A stretch of DNA of 64,000 nucleotides, from positions 62,001 to 126,000 of the forward strand of contig CAVVAH010000001.1 in assembly GCA_963746175.1 (NCBI GenBank). The letters are read 5' to 3'. Source of the DNA: CAVVAH01 sp963746175 (lineage in GTDB: Bacteria; Actinomycetota; Actinomycetes; JACCUZ01). A program made the translations under genes and the position numbers. Each line of letters opens with the position of its first letter. The first letter of the stretch is position 1. The notes beneath the pieces were generated by a model, which was given only the letters and a program-made list of their open reading frames with translations, was not told the DNA's origin and searched no databases. Of the stretch, positions 1 to 8,286 are shown one piece after another.

Positions 1-1509
1 GGCTTCACGTTCTCCGGCGTGCCTGGTGTCGTCGTCGGCCACAACCAGGACATCGCCTGGGGCTTCACGAACATGGCTCCCGACGTCACGGACCTCTACC
101 TCGAGAAGGTCGACGGCGACCGCTACGAGTACGCCGGCCAGCAGCTGCCGCTCGTCGTGCGGACCGAGACCATCAAGGTGGCGGGGGAGGAGCCGCACAC
201 CCTCAGGATCCGGTCGACACGGCACGGACCACTGCTCTCGGACGTGAGCAAGGGCTACCGGCGGCTCGGTCGGAAGTACGCCGTCGCGCTGCAGTGGACA
301 GCGCTCACGCCGGGCCGCACCGTGGACGCGCTGTTCGCGCTCGACCGCGCCACCGGGTGGGAGGACATGCGCGCGGCCGCGGCGCTGTTCGAGGTGCCGG
401 CGCAGAACATCGTCTACGCCGACACCGCCGGGCACATCGGCTACCAGTCGCCCGGCAGGATCCCGGTGCGCTCCGCCGGCAACGGGCAGTGGCCGGCGCA
501 GGGCTGGACCGGCCAGCAGGAGTGGCGCGGCTACGTGCCCTTCGCGCAGCTGCCCTCGTCGTACGACCCGGTCGAGGGCTACGTCGTGACGGCCAACAAC
601 CCGGTGGTGCCGCAGGGCTACCCGGTCTTCCTCACCGACGACTGGGACTTCGGCTACCGCGCCGCGCGGATCACCCAGCTGGTGTCGGCGCTCACCGGGC
701 GCGGCGACGTCACGGCCGCCGACCTGGCGCAGGTCCAGGCCGACACGCACAACAACCTCGCGCCCGCGCTGCTGCCGGCGCTGGCCCGCGTCGACCCACC
801 GGCGCGCGCCGCTGGTGCCGTCGCGCTGCTGGCCGGCTGGGACGGCTCGCAGGGCCCGGACTCGGCCGCGGCGGCGTACTTCAACGCGGTGTGGAAGCAG
901 CTGCTGCGGATCGCCTTCCAGGACCAGCTGCAGAAGGCGCAACGACCCGACGGCAGCGGCCGCTGGATGACCCTCGTCACCGGGCTGCTGGACGACCCGA
1001 CGTCGACGTGGTGGGACGACGTCACCACGGCACGGCAGGTCGAGACCCGCGACGACGTGCTGCGCGCGGCGATGGGCGCGGCGTACGACGACCTCACCGA
1101 CCGCCTCGGCGACGACCCGGCGGACTGGCGCTGGGGGCGGCTGCACGCGCTGCCGATGGAGAGCCCGACGTTCGGCCAGTCCGGCATCGCGCCGGTCGAG
1201 TGGCTGGTCAACCGCGGGAAGGTCGAGGTGGGAGGTGGCGAGTCGACCGTCGACGCCACCGGGTGGACCACGACCGAGGGCTACGGCACCGACTGGATCC
1301 CGTCGATGCGGATGGTCGTCGACCTGGCCGACCTGGACGCCTCCCGGTGGGTGCTGCACTCCGGCGCCAGCGGCCACCCGTTCCACGAGAACTACACCGA
1401 CCAGACAGACCTGTGGCGCGACAACACCCGGGTGCCGTGGCTGTTCAGCCGGCCCGCCGTACGCCGCGCCGCCGAGCACACCCTGGTCCTGAACCCGTCC
1501 CGGGACTGA
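1..1509 (+). CDS. Penicillin acylase family protein (5'-truncated by window edge)
   Basis: This is an Ntn-hydrolase of the S45 family, which hydrolyses amide bonds of beta-lactam side chains, acyl-homoserine lactones or related amides. The open frame runs in from the window edge, so the 502 visible residues are only the C-terminal part. Visible residues 1-25 hold the conserved block ending GHNQDIAWGFTN, and residues about 454-470 hold the SGASGHPFHENY block typical of the C-terminus of the beta chain. The signal peptide, the alpha chain, the linker and the nucleophilic serine that starts the beta chain must lie upstream and cannot be checked. The family usually has 750-850 residues, so roughly a third is missing. 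The gene converges with the DUF4262 gene, leaving 13 bp between stops. The substrate cannot be inferred. Confidence 0.88.
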   Translation, partial: GFTFSGVPGVVVGHNQDIAWGFTNMAPDVTDLYLEKVDGDRYEYAGQQLPLVVRTETIKVAGEEPHTLRIRSTRHGPLLSDVSKGYRRLGRKYAVALQWTALTPGRTVDALFALDRATGWEDMRAAAALFEVPAQNIVYADTAGHIGYQSPGRIPVRSAGNGQWPAQGWTGQQEWRGYVPFAQLPSSYDPVEGYVVTANNPVVPQGYPVFLTDDWDFGYRAARITQLVSALTGRGDVTAADLAQVQADTHNNLAPALLPALARVDPPARAAGAVALLAGWDGSQGPDSAAAAYFNAVWKQLLRIAFQDQLQKAQRPDGSGRWMTLVTGLLDDPTSTWWDDVTTARQVETRDDVLRAAMGAAYDDLTDRLGDDPADWRWGRLHALPMESPTFGQSGIAPVEWLVNRGKVEVGGGESTVDATGWTTTEGYGTDWIPSMRMVVDLADLDASRWVLHSGASGHPFHENYTDQTDLWRDNTRVPWLFSRPAVRRAAEHTLVLNPSRD

Positions 1510-1522
1510 CGACGATGTCGGT

Positions 1523-2035
1523 TCACGGCACGTCCCACGAGCCGAGCACCGGCTGACCGCCGCGTCCGGCCCGGTGCCCGACCTCCCACGGCCACCTGCC
1601 GTGGTCGTCCCGCCAGACGACCTGCAGCGCCCGCAGGGCTGGGCCGTAGAGGGAGCCCGCCACGATCAGGTGCGCATCCGGCACGTCGACCCGGACCATC
1701 TGGACGACCGGGCCGCCGACCAACGGCACGATCTCGCCGGGCCGCCACGCCGTCGCGTGCAGGACGTGGTGGGCCAGGTCGACCAGGAGCTCGTAGCCGC
1801 GACGCTGGCTCATGCCCGTGACCACCAGCTCGGGCTCGTCCCGCTCGGTGAGCCCGACGGTGTACAAGAAGCCGCATCGGAGCCGGTCACCCTCGACTGC
1901 CTGCACCGTGAAGCCGTACGACGCGATCCTGGAACGTACGCCGACCAGGTAGTCGTCCCACGTCGCCTCGGGGTTGTCGCATGCCCAGCACATGTGACGA
2001 GCCAAGTCGGCGCGCAGCGGCCGTCGGGTCGCCAC
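1523..2035 (-). CDS. DUF4262 domain protein
   Basis: A 170-residue protein of the DUF4262 family, whose biochemical role is not known. The family signature is visible as the block FLYTVGL followed by PELVVTGM at about residues 56-75. There is an N-terminal CWACDNP segment with two cysteines two residues apart that might bind metal, which is my inference. No signal peptide or membrane segment is seen, so it is probably cytoplasmic. The start used is GTG; an internal ATG at the MCWACDNP position (about 1993) is an alternative that removes 14 residues. It converges with the acylase gene and diverges from the MFS gene, with a repeat element in the divergent gap. Confidence 0.72.
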   Translation of the reverse strand: MATRRPLRADLARHMCWACDNPEATWDDYLVGVRSRIASYGFTVQAVEGDRLRCGFLYTVGLTERDEPELVVTGMSQRRGYELLVDLAHHVLHATAWRPGEIVPLVGGPVVQMVRVDVPDAHLIVAGSLYGPALRALQVVWRDDHGRWPWEVGHRAGRGGQPVLGSWDVP

Positions 2036-2154
2036 CGAGTGATCTGTGGATGACGGTCTCCGGCGGCTCGGCTGTGGAAGGCCTGCCGCGCTGACTCGCG
2101 AGGACGCGCCAGCTACGGCCCGACCAACCTCACGATCAAGACCTGACTGCGCGC

Positions 2155-2228
2155 TCGTTTGCGACCTGGGTCCCCGACACGCCGTTGTCGGCGCGGCGTG
2201 TCGCGTGACGCAGGTCGCAAACGATCAT
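2155..2228. repeat. Palindromic repeat family 2, copy 1
   Basis: A two-tier inverted repeat. The outer arms are TCGTTTGCGACCTG (2155-2168) and CAGGTCGCAAACGA (2211-2224), a perfect match. The inner arms are CGACACGCCG and CGGCGTGTCG. The left outer arm, inner arms and GATCAT right edge recur at 52910-52986. It lies in the 283-bp divergent gap between the DUF4262 and MFS genes; otherwise that gap holds only promoter-like sequence. Confidence 0.8.
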
Positions 2229-2303
2229 CGGTGGCGGCTGAGCTCGGCGGCGGAGCAGGGCCACCCGCCACGGAACTGCGAGGCGCGCGTCGGTGGCCAC
2301 CCC

Positions 2304-2309
2304 TAGGGT
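2304..2309 (+). promoter_or_regulatory. -10 box of a probably leaderless promoter (MFS gene)
   Basis: TAGGGT ends 9 nt before the GTG start at 2319, and no Shine-Dalgarno sequence fits between them. This matches the TAgnnT-plus-start arrangement seen at several other genes in this window. Inference from pattern only. Confidence 0.45.
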
Positions 2310-2318
2310 CGTGGACTT

Positions 2319-3581
2319 GTGAGCCGCCTCGTCGACGTCGCTGCGCCGCCACGTCTCGGCGTGGGGTTCCGGTGGCTGATGGCCTCGTCGTGGGTGTCGA
2401 ACCTCGGCGACGGCATCGCGCTGAGCGCCGGCCCGCTCCTGGTCGCGTCGCTCACGCATGACGCATTCCTGGTGGCCCTGGCGGCGACGCTGCAGTGGCT
2501 GCCGCCGCTGCTGTTCGGGCTGGTCGCCGGGGCGCTGACGGACCGGCTGGACCGGCGGTTGATCGTGTTGAGCGTCGACCTGACGCGAGCTGCTGTGGTG
2601 TCCGTGCTGACCCTGGCCGTCGCGACCGACCACGTGTCGATCGCCGGTGTGCTCGTGACGCTGTTCGTGCTGAGCACGGCCGAGGTCTTCGCGGACAACA
2701 GCTCCCAGACGTTGCTGCCGATGCTGGTGGCGCGCGACGACCTGACCGTCGCCAACGCTCGGCTGCAGACCGGCTTCATCACGCTGAACCAGCTGGCCGG
2801 GCCACCGTTGGGTGCCGCGCTCTTCGCGGCCGGCGCGGCCTGGCCGTTCGGCGCACAGGCCGTCGTCATAGGGCTCGGGGCGGTGCTGGTGTCCCGCGTC
2901 GCGGTGTCCCGGGCCGGCGCCGCCGAACGGCCCAGCACCCGGATGCGGCACGACATCGCGGAGGGCTTCCGCTGGGTGCTGCACCACGCCGCGGTCCGCA
3001 CCCTCGTCCTGACCATCTTCACCTTCAACATCACCTTCGGGGCCGCGTGGTCGGTGCTCGTGCTGTACGCGACGCGTCGGCTGGGGCTCGGCGCGGTCGG
3101 CTTCGGGCTGGTCACCACGGTCAGCGCGCTCGGAGGTCTGGCCGGCACCCTCGCCTACGGCTGGATCACGCGCCGGGTGAGCCTCGGCAACATCATGCGG
3201 GTCGGCCTGGTGATCGAGACCTTCACGCACCTGGCCCTCGCGCTGACGACCAGCCCGAAGGTCGCGCTGCCGATCTTCTTCGTCTTCGGTGCGCACGCGT
3301 TCGTCTGGGGCACGACGTCGATCACGGTCCGCCAGCGTGCGGTGCCCACCGCGCTGCAGGGCAGGGTCGGCAGCGTGAACCTCGTCGGCGTGTACGGAGG
3401 GCTGGTCATCGGGTCGGCGATAGGGGGCGCCCTCGCCCAGCGCCACGGCCTGACGGCCCCGTTCTGGTTCGCGTTCGCCGGGTCGGCGATCTTCGTGGTC
3501 CTCATCTGGGGCCAGCTCCGGCACATCGCTCACGCCGACGAGCAGCCGGGGCCGCCGCCGGACCGACCCGGAGAAGCCTGA
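2319..3581 (+). CDS. MFS transporter, probable exporter
   Basis: A 420-residue integral membrane protein of the major facilitator superfamily, in the branch related to EntS-like exporters and macrolide efflux proteins. Hydrophobic segments are spread along the whole length, consistent with 12 transmembrane helices. The loop between helices 2 and 3 carries the MFS signature as GALTDRLDRR at residues 71-80. The N-terminal segment FRWLMASSWVSNLGDGI is typical of this exporter branch. The protein most likely uses the proton gradient to expel a small molecule; the substrate cannot be read from sequence. GTG is used as start because a TAGGGT -10 box sits directly upstream. The next gene begins about 130 bp later and no operon partner is evident. 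Confidence 0.82.
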   Translation: MSRLVDVAAPPRLGVGFRWLMASSWVSNLGDGIALSAGPLLVASLTHDAFLVALAATLQWLPPLLFGLVAGALTDRLDRRLIVLSVDLTRAAVVSVLTLAVATDHVSIAGVLVTLFVLSTAEVFADNSSQTLLPMLVARDDLTVANARLQTGFITLNQLAGPPLGAALFAAGAAWPFGAQAVVIGLGAVLVSRVAVSRAGAAERPSTRMRHDIAEGFRWVLHHAAVRTLVLTIFTFNITFGAAWSVLVLYATRRLGLGAVGFGLVTTVSALGGLAGTLAYGWITRRVSLGNIMRVGLVIETFTHLALALTTSPKVALPIFFVFGAHAFVWGTTSITVRQRAVPTALQGRVGSVNLVGVYGGLVIGSAIGGALAQRHGLTAPFWFAFAGSAIFVVLIWGQLRHIAHADEQPGPPPDRPGEA

Positions 3582-3711
3582 CACCGTTGCCCGTTGTCCA
3601 CAGCACGGTTGGGTGACGATCGCTTGTGGATCACGGATCCTGGTGTGGGGCAATGGTTTCCGGCCGTCGGAGGGTCGGGTTGTGTCCGGGGGTGGTTCTA
3701 GGTTCGGGGGC

Positions 3712-5210
3712 ATGGACGACGACCTGCCCGAGGCGACCGGCGCGGCCCGCGGGCCGCGCGCGCACCCGGCGCAGGTCGCGCTCGCTCGGGTGGACGCCGG
3801 GCTGACGGCGTTGGCGGCGGCGAACGTGTGGTCGATGTCGGAGCACGAGCTGCTGACGGTGCGGGTCGACGCGGAGGCGACCCGGGGCCGGCTGGAGTCG
3901 GTGGTGCTGGGGCTGACCCGGGAGATCGACGGCCGGGGTGCTGCGCTTCGCGCCGGCGCGTCGTCGACGGCGGGGTGGCTGCGCGGCGTGTGCCGGCAGC
4001 GCCCCGCGATCGCCCACAACGAGGTGCGGCTGGCCGCCGAGCTGGATCGTGACCTGCCCGCGCTGGCCGCCGCGGTCGCCGCGGGCCAGGTCTCATACGA
4101 GTCGGCGCGGGTGATCGCGGCCACGATGCGCGAGCTGCCGGCCGCGGTCGACGGCGCCACCCGCTCTCGCGGGGAGGCGTTCCTGGTCGAGCAGGCCAGG
4201 CACTACGACGCGGCCGCCGTCCAGACCCTTGGCCGGCACCTGCTCGAACGGCTCGACCCGACCGGCGCCGCGGAGCTGGAAGCCGAGGAGGCCCGCCGTG
4301 ACGAGGCGGAGGCGTTCAGCGTCAGCCACGACCTGCACGGCGGGCGGCGGGTCACCGGCAGGTTCACCTCCGAGCACGGCGCCACCCTCGACGCCGCCCT
4401 GCAGGTGCTGGCTGCCCCGCGACCCGGCCCCGACGGCGAACCCGACCCTCGCACGCCGGAGAAGCGACGCGCCGACGCCCTCATGCAGCTGATCGCCTGG
4501 GGGCTCGCGTCGGAGCAGATGCCGACCTGTGGCGGGGAGGCCGTCACCATCACCGTGGTCACCACCCCCGGCCACCTGCACGCCGACAGCCGGGAGCCGA
4601 GCGCCGACACGGCCGGCGACCGGACCGACGACGAGATCGGCGACGAGATCGGCGCCGCCGGGAACGTCGGGGCCGAGGATGCGGGGCCGTGGGCCTCGTG
4701 GGCCTCGTGGGCCTCGTGGGCGTCGAGCGCGTCGAGCGCGGCGAAGTTGCGGGTGTCGGTGCGGTTCTGCCGCGGGAGGACGGGGCGTTCCTGGAGGACG
4801 GCACCCCACTCTCGCCGGAGTCCACCCGCCGGCTCGGGTGTGACGCGTGGCTGGGCGCGGCGATCATCGACTCCGCCGGTGCCCTGCTCGACATCGGCCG
4901 CAGCTCCCGCATCGTCCCCTCCCCGCTGCGGCGGGCGCTGATCGTGCGCGACGGCGGCTGCGCGTTCCCCGGCTGCGGACGACCCGCCCGCTGGTGCCAC
5001 GCCCACCACATCTGGCACTGGGCCAAGGGCGGCCCGACCGCGCTGCACAACCTGGTGCTGCTCTGCCCCCAGCATCACCGGGTCATCCACCACGACGGCT
5101 GGACCGTGCACCTCGTCAGAGGACTCCCGATCTTCACCCCGCCCCGCTGGATCGATCCCGACCAGGTGCCTCGACCCGCCTGGCGACCGCTCACCATCCT
5201 GCGCACCTGA
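3712..5210 (+). pseudogene. DUF222 / HNH endonuclease domain protein (13E12 family), frameshifted
   Basis: Actinobacterial 13E12-repeat proteins join an N-terminal DUF222 domain to a C-terminal HNH nuclease. Here the DUF222 part (codons from ATG 3712, beginning MDDDLPEATG) is in one frame to about 4740. The C-terminal part (ending RPAWRPLTILRT, stop at 5208-5210) is in the frame one base back. The HNH module is intact: CAFPGC, then CHAHHIWHW, and LLCPQHHRVIHH. Joining the two gives about 499 codons, normal for the family, so one base appears to be missing. The break lies near a 9-nt tandem repeat (GTGGGCCTC, positions 4689-4724) followed by GAGCGCGTC units. It could be a real lesion, a sequencing error or programmed frameshifting. 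These genes are often present in many copies in actinobacterial genomes. Confidence 0.75.
4689..4742. repeat. 9-bp tandem repeat inside the frameshifted DUF222 gene
   Basis: Three exact copies of GTGGGCCTC and one GTGGGCGTC run from 4689 to 4724, followed by GAGCGCGTC and GAGCGCGGC. In the upstream reading frame this encodes repeating Trp-Ala-Ser; in the downstream frame Val-Gly-Leu. Unit gain or loss is a multiple of three and would not itself shift the frame. Confidence 0.85.
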
Positions 5211-5314
5211 CCCGGCCGACGCAGAAGAGCGCACCCGAGCCTGACGTCACGGCCGGGTCTGGCCACGATCGGTCACGCACCGATCGAGGGCGCAGCCGCC
5301 CTCGGCACTGGCCG

Positions 5315-5791
5315 TTAGCCCCAGCCTGGGCGCTCGGTCCACTCCCGGACGCTGACCGGGAATCCCTCCTGGACCTGGATCACGAGCCACCGCTTCTGCT
5401 CCTCCACGTGCAGAGCCGCAGTGCCGTCCTCGCTGCCGTCGGACGTCGCCTTCACGTCGACGGGTCCCGGTGGCAACCGGTACCCGTACCTGTACACGGG
5501 TTGCGAGGCGCAACGGGTGTCCGTTCCCGGCAGTCGTACGTCCAGGGCCAACGACTCGTCGAACTGCACCGTGAGTCGCACGCTGTCGGCGAGCGTGCTG
5601 GTGGCCTCGATGACGACGTTGGCCGCAGGGAGCGACGCCGTGTGCACCTCTGGCCGGGCAGCTCGAGCGGCGGGTCTGGCCGACGGCTCTGCGCACTCGC
5701 TCGGGCCGGTCGCGCGGGTGTCGTAGGCGCAGCCCGCGAACGTGAAGACCATCAATGCCGCGACCACCCAACCGGCCGGCTTGCGTGTCAT
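5315..5791 (-). CDS. Putative lipoprotein, unknown function
   Basis: A 158-residue protein with a classic lipoprotein signal peptide: charged MTRKPAG, a hydrophobic stretch, then the lipobox FAGC with the lipidated cysteine at about residue 21. The mature part is a short, polar, probably beta-rich domain (a VVIEATSTLADSVRLTVQF segment is typical of alternating strands) with one further cysteine at DTRCASQP. I do not recognise a family. It would be anchored on the outer face of the cytoplasmic membrane. It is divergent from the PEP-mutase-fold gene and separated from the HNH gene by about 100 bp, so it is probably a single-gene transcription unit. Confidence 0.7.
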   Translation of the reverse strand: MTRKPAGWVVAALMVFTFAGCAYDTRATGPSECAEPSARPAARAARPEVHTASLPAANVVIEATSTLADSVRLTVQFDESLALDVRLPGTDTRCASQPVYRYGYRLPPGPVDVKATSDGSEDGTAALHVEEQKRWLVIQVQEGFPVSVREWTERPGWG

Positions 5792-5936
5792 CGGTTCAGC
5801 GCCCAGGCCCGGACTCGAGGGACTCGGTCATTCGGTCGCTCACGGGACGAACTGTCCTCTTGGAGCCCGTCATGATCAAGGAGATCGTGCTCGGTCGGGC
5901 TACGGTTCCGTCGACACCACAACCGGCGAGGTGGGC

Positions 5937-6746
5937 ATGACGGTTCAGGACGATCGGGTCACTGCGTTCCACCGCCTGCACGCGGCCGGATGCTTTGTGA
6001 TGCCGAACCCGTGGGACGTCGGCAGCGCGCGTGCCCTGCAGCAGCTCGGCTTCCCCGCGCTGGCGACGACGAGCGCCGGCTTCGCGTGGACGCTGGGCCG
6101 CGCCGACAACGCGGTCACCTTGGAGCAGACGCTCGAACACCTGCGTGCGGTCGCGACGGCCGTGGACCTGCCGGTGAACGCGGACTTCGAGGGCGGCTAT
6201 GCCGTCGATCCGGCCGACGTACGGACCAATGTGATGCTCGCGGCGGCCACCGGGGTCGCCGGTCTCTCGATCGAGGACTCCACCGGCGACGGCGCGCAAC
6301 CGCTCTACGAACTCGCCCTGGCAGTCGAGCGGGTCCGGGCTGCCCGCCAGGCGATCGACGTGAGCGGGACCGGCATCGTGCTCACCGCTCGCTCCGAGGG
6401 GTTCGTCGTCGGCCGCCCCGACATCGACGAGACGGTCCGACGGCTGGTCGCCTACGCGGAGGCCGGCGCCGACTGTCTCTACGCACCGCGGATCACCACC
6501 GTCGAGCAGGTGTCGGCGGTCGTCGCGGCCGTCTCTCCGAAGCCGGTGAACCTGCTCATCAACGCCCCCTTCATGACGGTCGCGGACGCGGCCGCACTCG
6601 GCGTACGACGCATCAGCGTCGGCGGCACCCTGGCGCGGTCCGCCTGGGACGGTGCCCTGCTGGCGGCCCAGGAGATCGCGGACGCGGGGACCTTCTCCCG
6701 GTTCCAGCAGCTGCCGGACGTCGACGGCCTCTTCCGCGACCGGTAG
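5937..6746 (+). CDS. PEP phosphomutase / isocitrate lyase superfamily enzyme
   Basis: A 269-residue alpha/beta-barrel enzyme of the PEP mutase/isocitrate lyase superfamily, whose members make or break C-C or P-C bonds of oxaloacetate-like acids. Visible motifs are MPNPWDVGSA (22-31), the barrel motif NADFEGGYA (81-89), the metal-binding SIED (111-114) and TARSE (150-154). The canonical KKCGH active-site motif of isocitrate lyase is absent, so it belongs to the short PEP-mutase-like subfamily with uncertain substrate. The ATG at 5937 was chosen over upstream options because the conserved part starts immediately after it. A TACGGT box at 5901-5906 could be its -10 element. It stands alone between a divergent lipoprotein and a small membrane protein. 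Confidence 0.83.
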   Translation: MTVQDDRVTAFHRLHAAGCFVMPNPWDVGSARALQQLGFPALATTSAGFAWTLGRADNAVTLEQTLEHLRAVATAVDLPVNADFEGGYAVDPADVRTNVMLAAATGVAGLSIEDSTGDGAQPLYELALAVERVRAARQAIDVSGTGIVLTARSEGFVVGRPDIDETVRRLVAYAEAGADCLYAPRITTVEQVSAVVAAVSPKPVNLLINAPFMTVADAAALGVRRISVGGTLARSAWDGALLAAQEIADAGTFSRFQQLPDVDGLFRDR

Positions 6747-6780
6747 CGCCGTGCCCGACCGACCGACTGACCGAACGATC

Positions 6781-6786
6781 TAGCCT
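6781..6786 (+). promoter_or_regulatory. -10 box of a probably leaderless promoter
   Basis: TAGCCT is followed by 6 nt and then the GTG start at 6793. No ribosome-binding site can fit, which argues for leaderless translation of the small membrane protein gene. Confidence 0.5.
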
Positions 6787-6792
6787 GGTCGC

Positions 6793-7137
6793 GTGACGAC
6801 GTTCCCGACCGCTCCCGTGGCCGCGCTGACCCTGGTGATCGGCTACCTGGTCGCCGACCTGACGGGGGTCCGGGCCCTCGGCGGCGTCGTGCTCGTGGTC
6901 GGGCTCGGCCTCTGCGCGCTGCAGTGGCGGCGCCGGGTCGGCGTGGGGCGGACGGTGCTGCTGGTCGGCATCTTCCTGGCGCTCTTCGCCGGGTCGCACC
7001 TGCTGGCCCGCGCTGTGGGCGCGTGGCCGTCGGTGCTCACGGTGGCCGCGGTGATGTGGGCCGTGGCCTTCGTCGTCGCGGACCGCGAGCCGGTCCAGGA
7101 CCCTGACCCGCACCGGGAGGCGGCACCGCGTCGCTGA
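6793..7137 (+). CDS. Small membrane protein, unknown function
   Basis: A 114-residue protein with about four hydrophobic helices (around residues 8-25, 28-44, 52-70 and 78-95) and a charged arginine-rich C-terminal tail. No family is recognised. The TAGCCT box directly ahead of the GTG supports the start and suggests the gene is really expressed. Its last 101 bp overlap, tail to tail, the end of the minus-strand WSG-motif protein gene at 7037. One of the two ends is therefore under unusual double constraint, or the minus-strand tail is degenerate. Whether it has any link to the toxin-like cassettes next door (for example as an immunity protein) is open; its opposite orientation argues against it. 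Confidence 0.6.
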   Translation: MTTFPTAPVAALTLVIGYLVADLTGVRALGGVVLVVGLGLCALQWRRRVGVGRTVLLVGIFLALFAGSHLLARAVGAWPSVLTVAAVMWAVAFVVADREPVQDPDPHREAAPRR

Positions 7138-7951
7138 CCGCACGGTCGACCGGGACGACCGGGACGCTGGGTGCCGTGCGCTCGATCCCGGCGACCTCGC
7201 CCATGTGCGTCAGCGACGAGACGATGCCGGCCGCGGTGACGACCCAGCCGACCGGGCCCGGTACTGCCGAGGCGACCGTGACACCGGCGGCCTCCCATCG
7301 ACCCTGCGAGCCGTAGGTCAGCACGTCGTAGACGTCGACCACCTGGCCGACCACCGGAACGAAGCCGAGCAGGTCCAGCAGCAGGCGGCCGTCCGCGGCC
7401 CGGCGCAGCACCCGGCGGCCGGACAGCGAGGTGAGCTCGGCGGCCAGTGCCGTGGCGGCGTCGTCGTAGCCGGTCCGCGAGGAGAGGGCTCGCTCTCGGG
7501 CGCGGTCCAGCAGGGCGACGGCGTCCGGCGCGTAGACCGAGCCGTCGAACCGGTGCCCGACCGCCGTGGCGTCCCGCGACCTCGCGCCCACCGGGTCGAG
7601 CCGGTCGGCCCGCAGCTGCGCCGCTCGGGCCGACGCCACCAGCCGACGGGCCTCGCCGGCGGCGGCCTGTGCGACCGCGACCCGGCGGCTGAACGCCTCG
7701 AGCGCGTCGGCCGCCAGCAGCAGCCGGGTGCGCTCGAGCCGCAGGACGAACCGGCACAGGCCCAGTCGCTGGTCGGCGGCCACGGAAGCGGTGCCGGACC
7801 ACCCCTCGACACCCACCATGGCGCCCACCCGGACGCCCTGCGCGCCGAGCCGGTCGGCGAGCTGCCGCAGGTCCCGGGCGAGGCGCCCGGTCGCCGCGGG
7901 GTCGTCGGCGGGCAGCGACATGCCGAGCAACGGGTCGTCGTACGCCGTCAT
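7037..7951 (-). CDS. WSG-motif (WXG-like) protein with pre-toxin linker, no toxin domain
   Basis: A 304-residue paralogue of the protein at 8735-9781. Shared blocks are the start (DDPLLG), the RVGAM...WSGTASVAAD segment with W51-S-G53, a long alanine/arginine-rich helical region, and a hydrophobic FVPVVGQVVDVYDVLTYG segment about residue 195, resembling the glycine-rich linker that precedes toxin modules in polymorphic toxins. After that linker, the homologue's toxin-like C-terminus is replaced by a proline/arginine-rich low-complexity tail (PARGPRRRRPRP) that overlaps the convergent membrane gene. The gene starts four bases inside the stop of its small EspC-like partner (ATGA overlap), so translation is probably coupled. 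I infer a type VII secretion-like or export-associated scaffold that has lost its toxin. No secretion machinery is in the window. Confidence 0.62.
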   Translation of the reverse strand: MTAYDDPLLGMSLPADDPAATGRLARDLRQLADRLGAQGVRVGAMVGVEGWSGTASVAADQRLGLCRFVLRLERTRLLLAADALEAFSRRVAVAQAAAGEARRLVASARAAQLRADRLDPVGARSRDATAVGHRFDGSVYAPDAVALLDRARERALSSRTGYDDAATALAAELTSLSGRRVLRRAADGRLLLDLLGFVPVVGQVVDVYDVLTYGSQGRWEAAGVTVASAVPGPVGWVVTAAGIVSSLTHMGEVAGIERTAPSVPVVPVDRAVSDAVPPPGAGQGPGPARGPRRRRPRPTSPRPP

Positions 7952-8205
7952 CGCACCGCCTGCGCCTCGGCCAGGGCGTAGTCGGCGACCGCCGTCTCGA
8001 CCAGCGCCGCGGTGCGGCGCAAGCAGGCCGCGACGTCGTCGCGCTGCTCGCGCACGACGCGCAGCAGCACGCAGACCGCGTCGGCCGCCCCGACCGCAGA
8101 CACCTCCGGGGGAGCGGGTTGCGCGAAGCCGTCGACCGCCGCCGCGGCCTGCCGGACGGCACCGGCCAGCCCGGTGAGGGCCTGGGTGTCGACGTCGATG
8201 CGCAC
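7948..8205 (-). CDS. EspC-like small helical protein (putative type VII secretion target), copy 2
   Basis: An 85-residue, two-helix-type protein beginning MRIDVDTQALTGLAGAVR. It resembles the small ESX/EspC-type (DUF2580-like) secretion targets of actinobacteria: no signal peptide, an acidic start, long amphipathic helices and a C-terminal YALAEAQAV segment. It is clearly paralogous to the protein at 9778-10041, sharing DVDT, the AADA...LLVV block and the Y-A-x-AEA-x-AV end. Its stop overlaps the start of the downstream WSG-motif gene by four bases, as in the other cassette, which suggests the two proteins are made in fixed ratio and form a pair. Assignment to the EspC family is by general resemblance only. 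Confidence 0.6.
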   Translation of the reverse strand: MRIDVDTQALTGLAGAVRQAAAAVDGFAQPAPPEVSAVGAADAVCVLLRVVREQRDDVAACLRRTAALVETAVADYALAEAQAVR

Positions 8206-8286
8206 CCGCCCAGACTGCGGCGGGCGGCGGTCAGCTCAGCGGCTGTCCACAGGGCTGCTCTGGCCCGGGGGCGCGGTCCACAGCGC

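Noticed and set aside
3595..3603. TTGTCCACA, a perfect DnaA-box-like 9-mer; similar GTCCACAG words near 8246, 8276, 10085 and 10125
   Set aside because: Boxes are few and scattered, there is no dnaA/dnaN/gyrB context and no AT-rich unwinding region, so this is not a replication origin.
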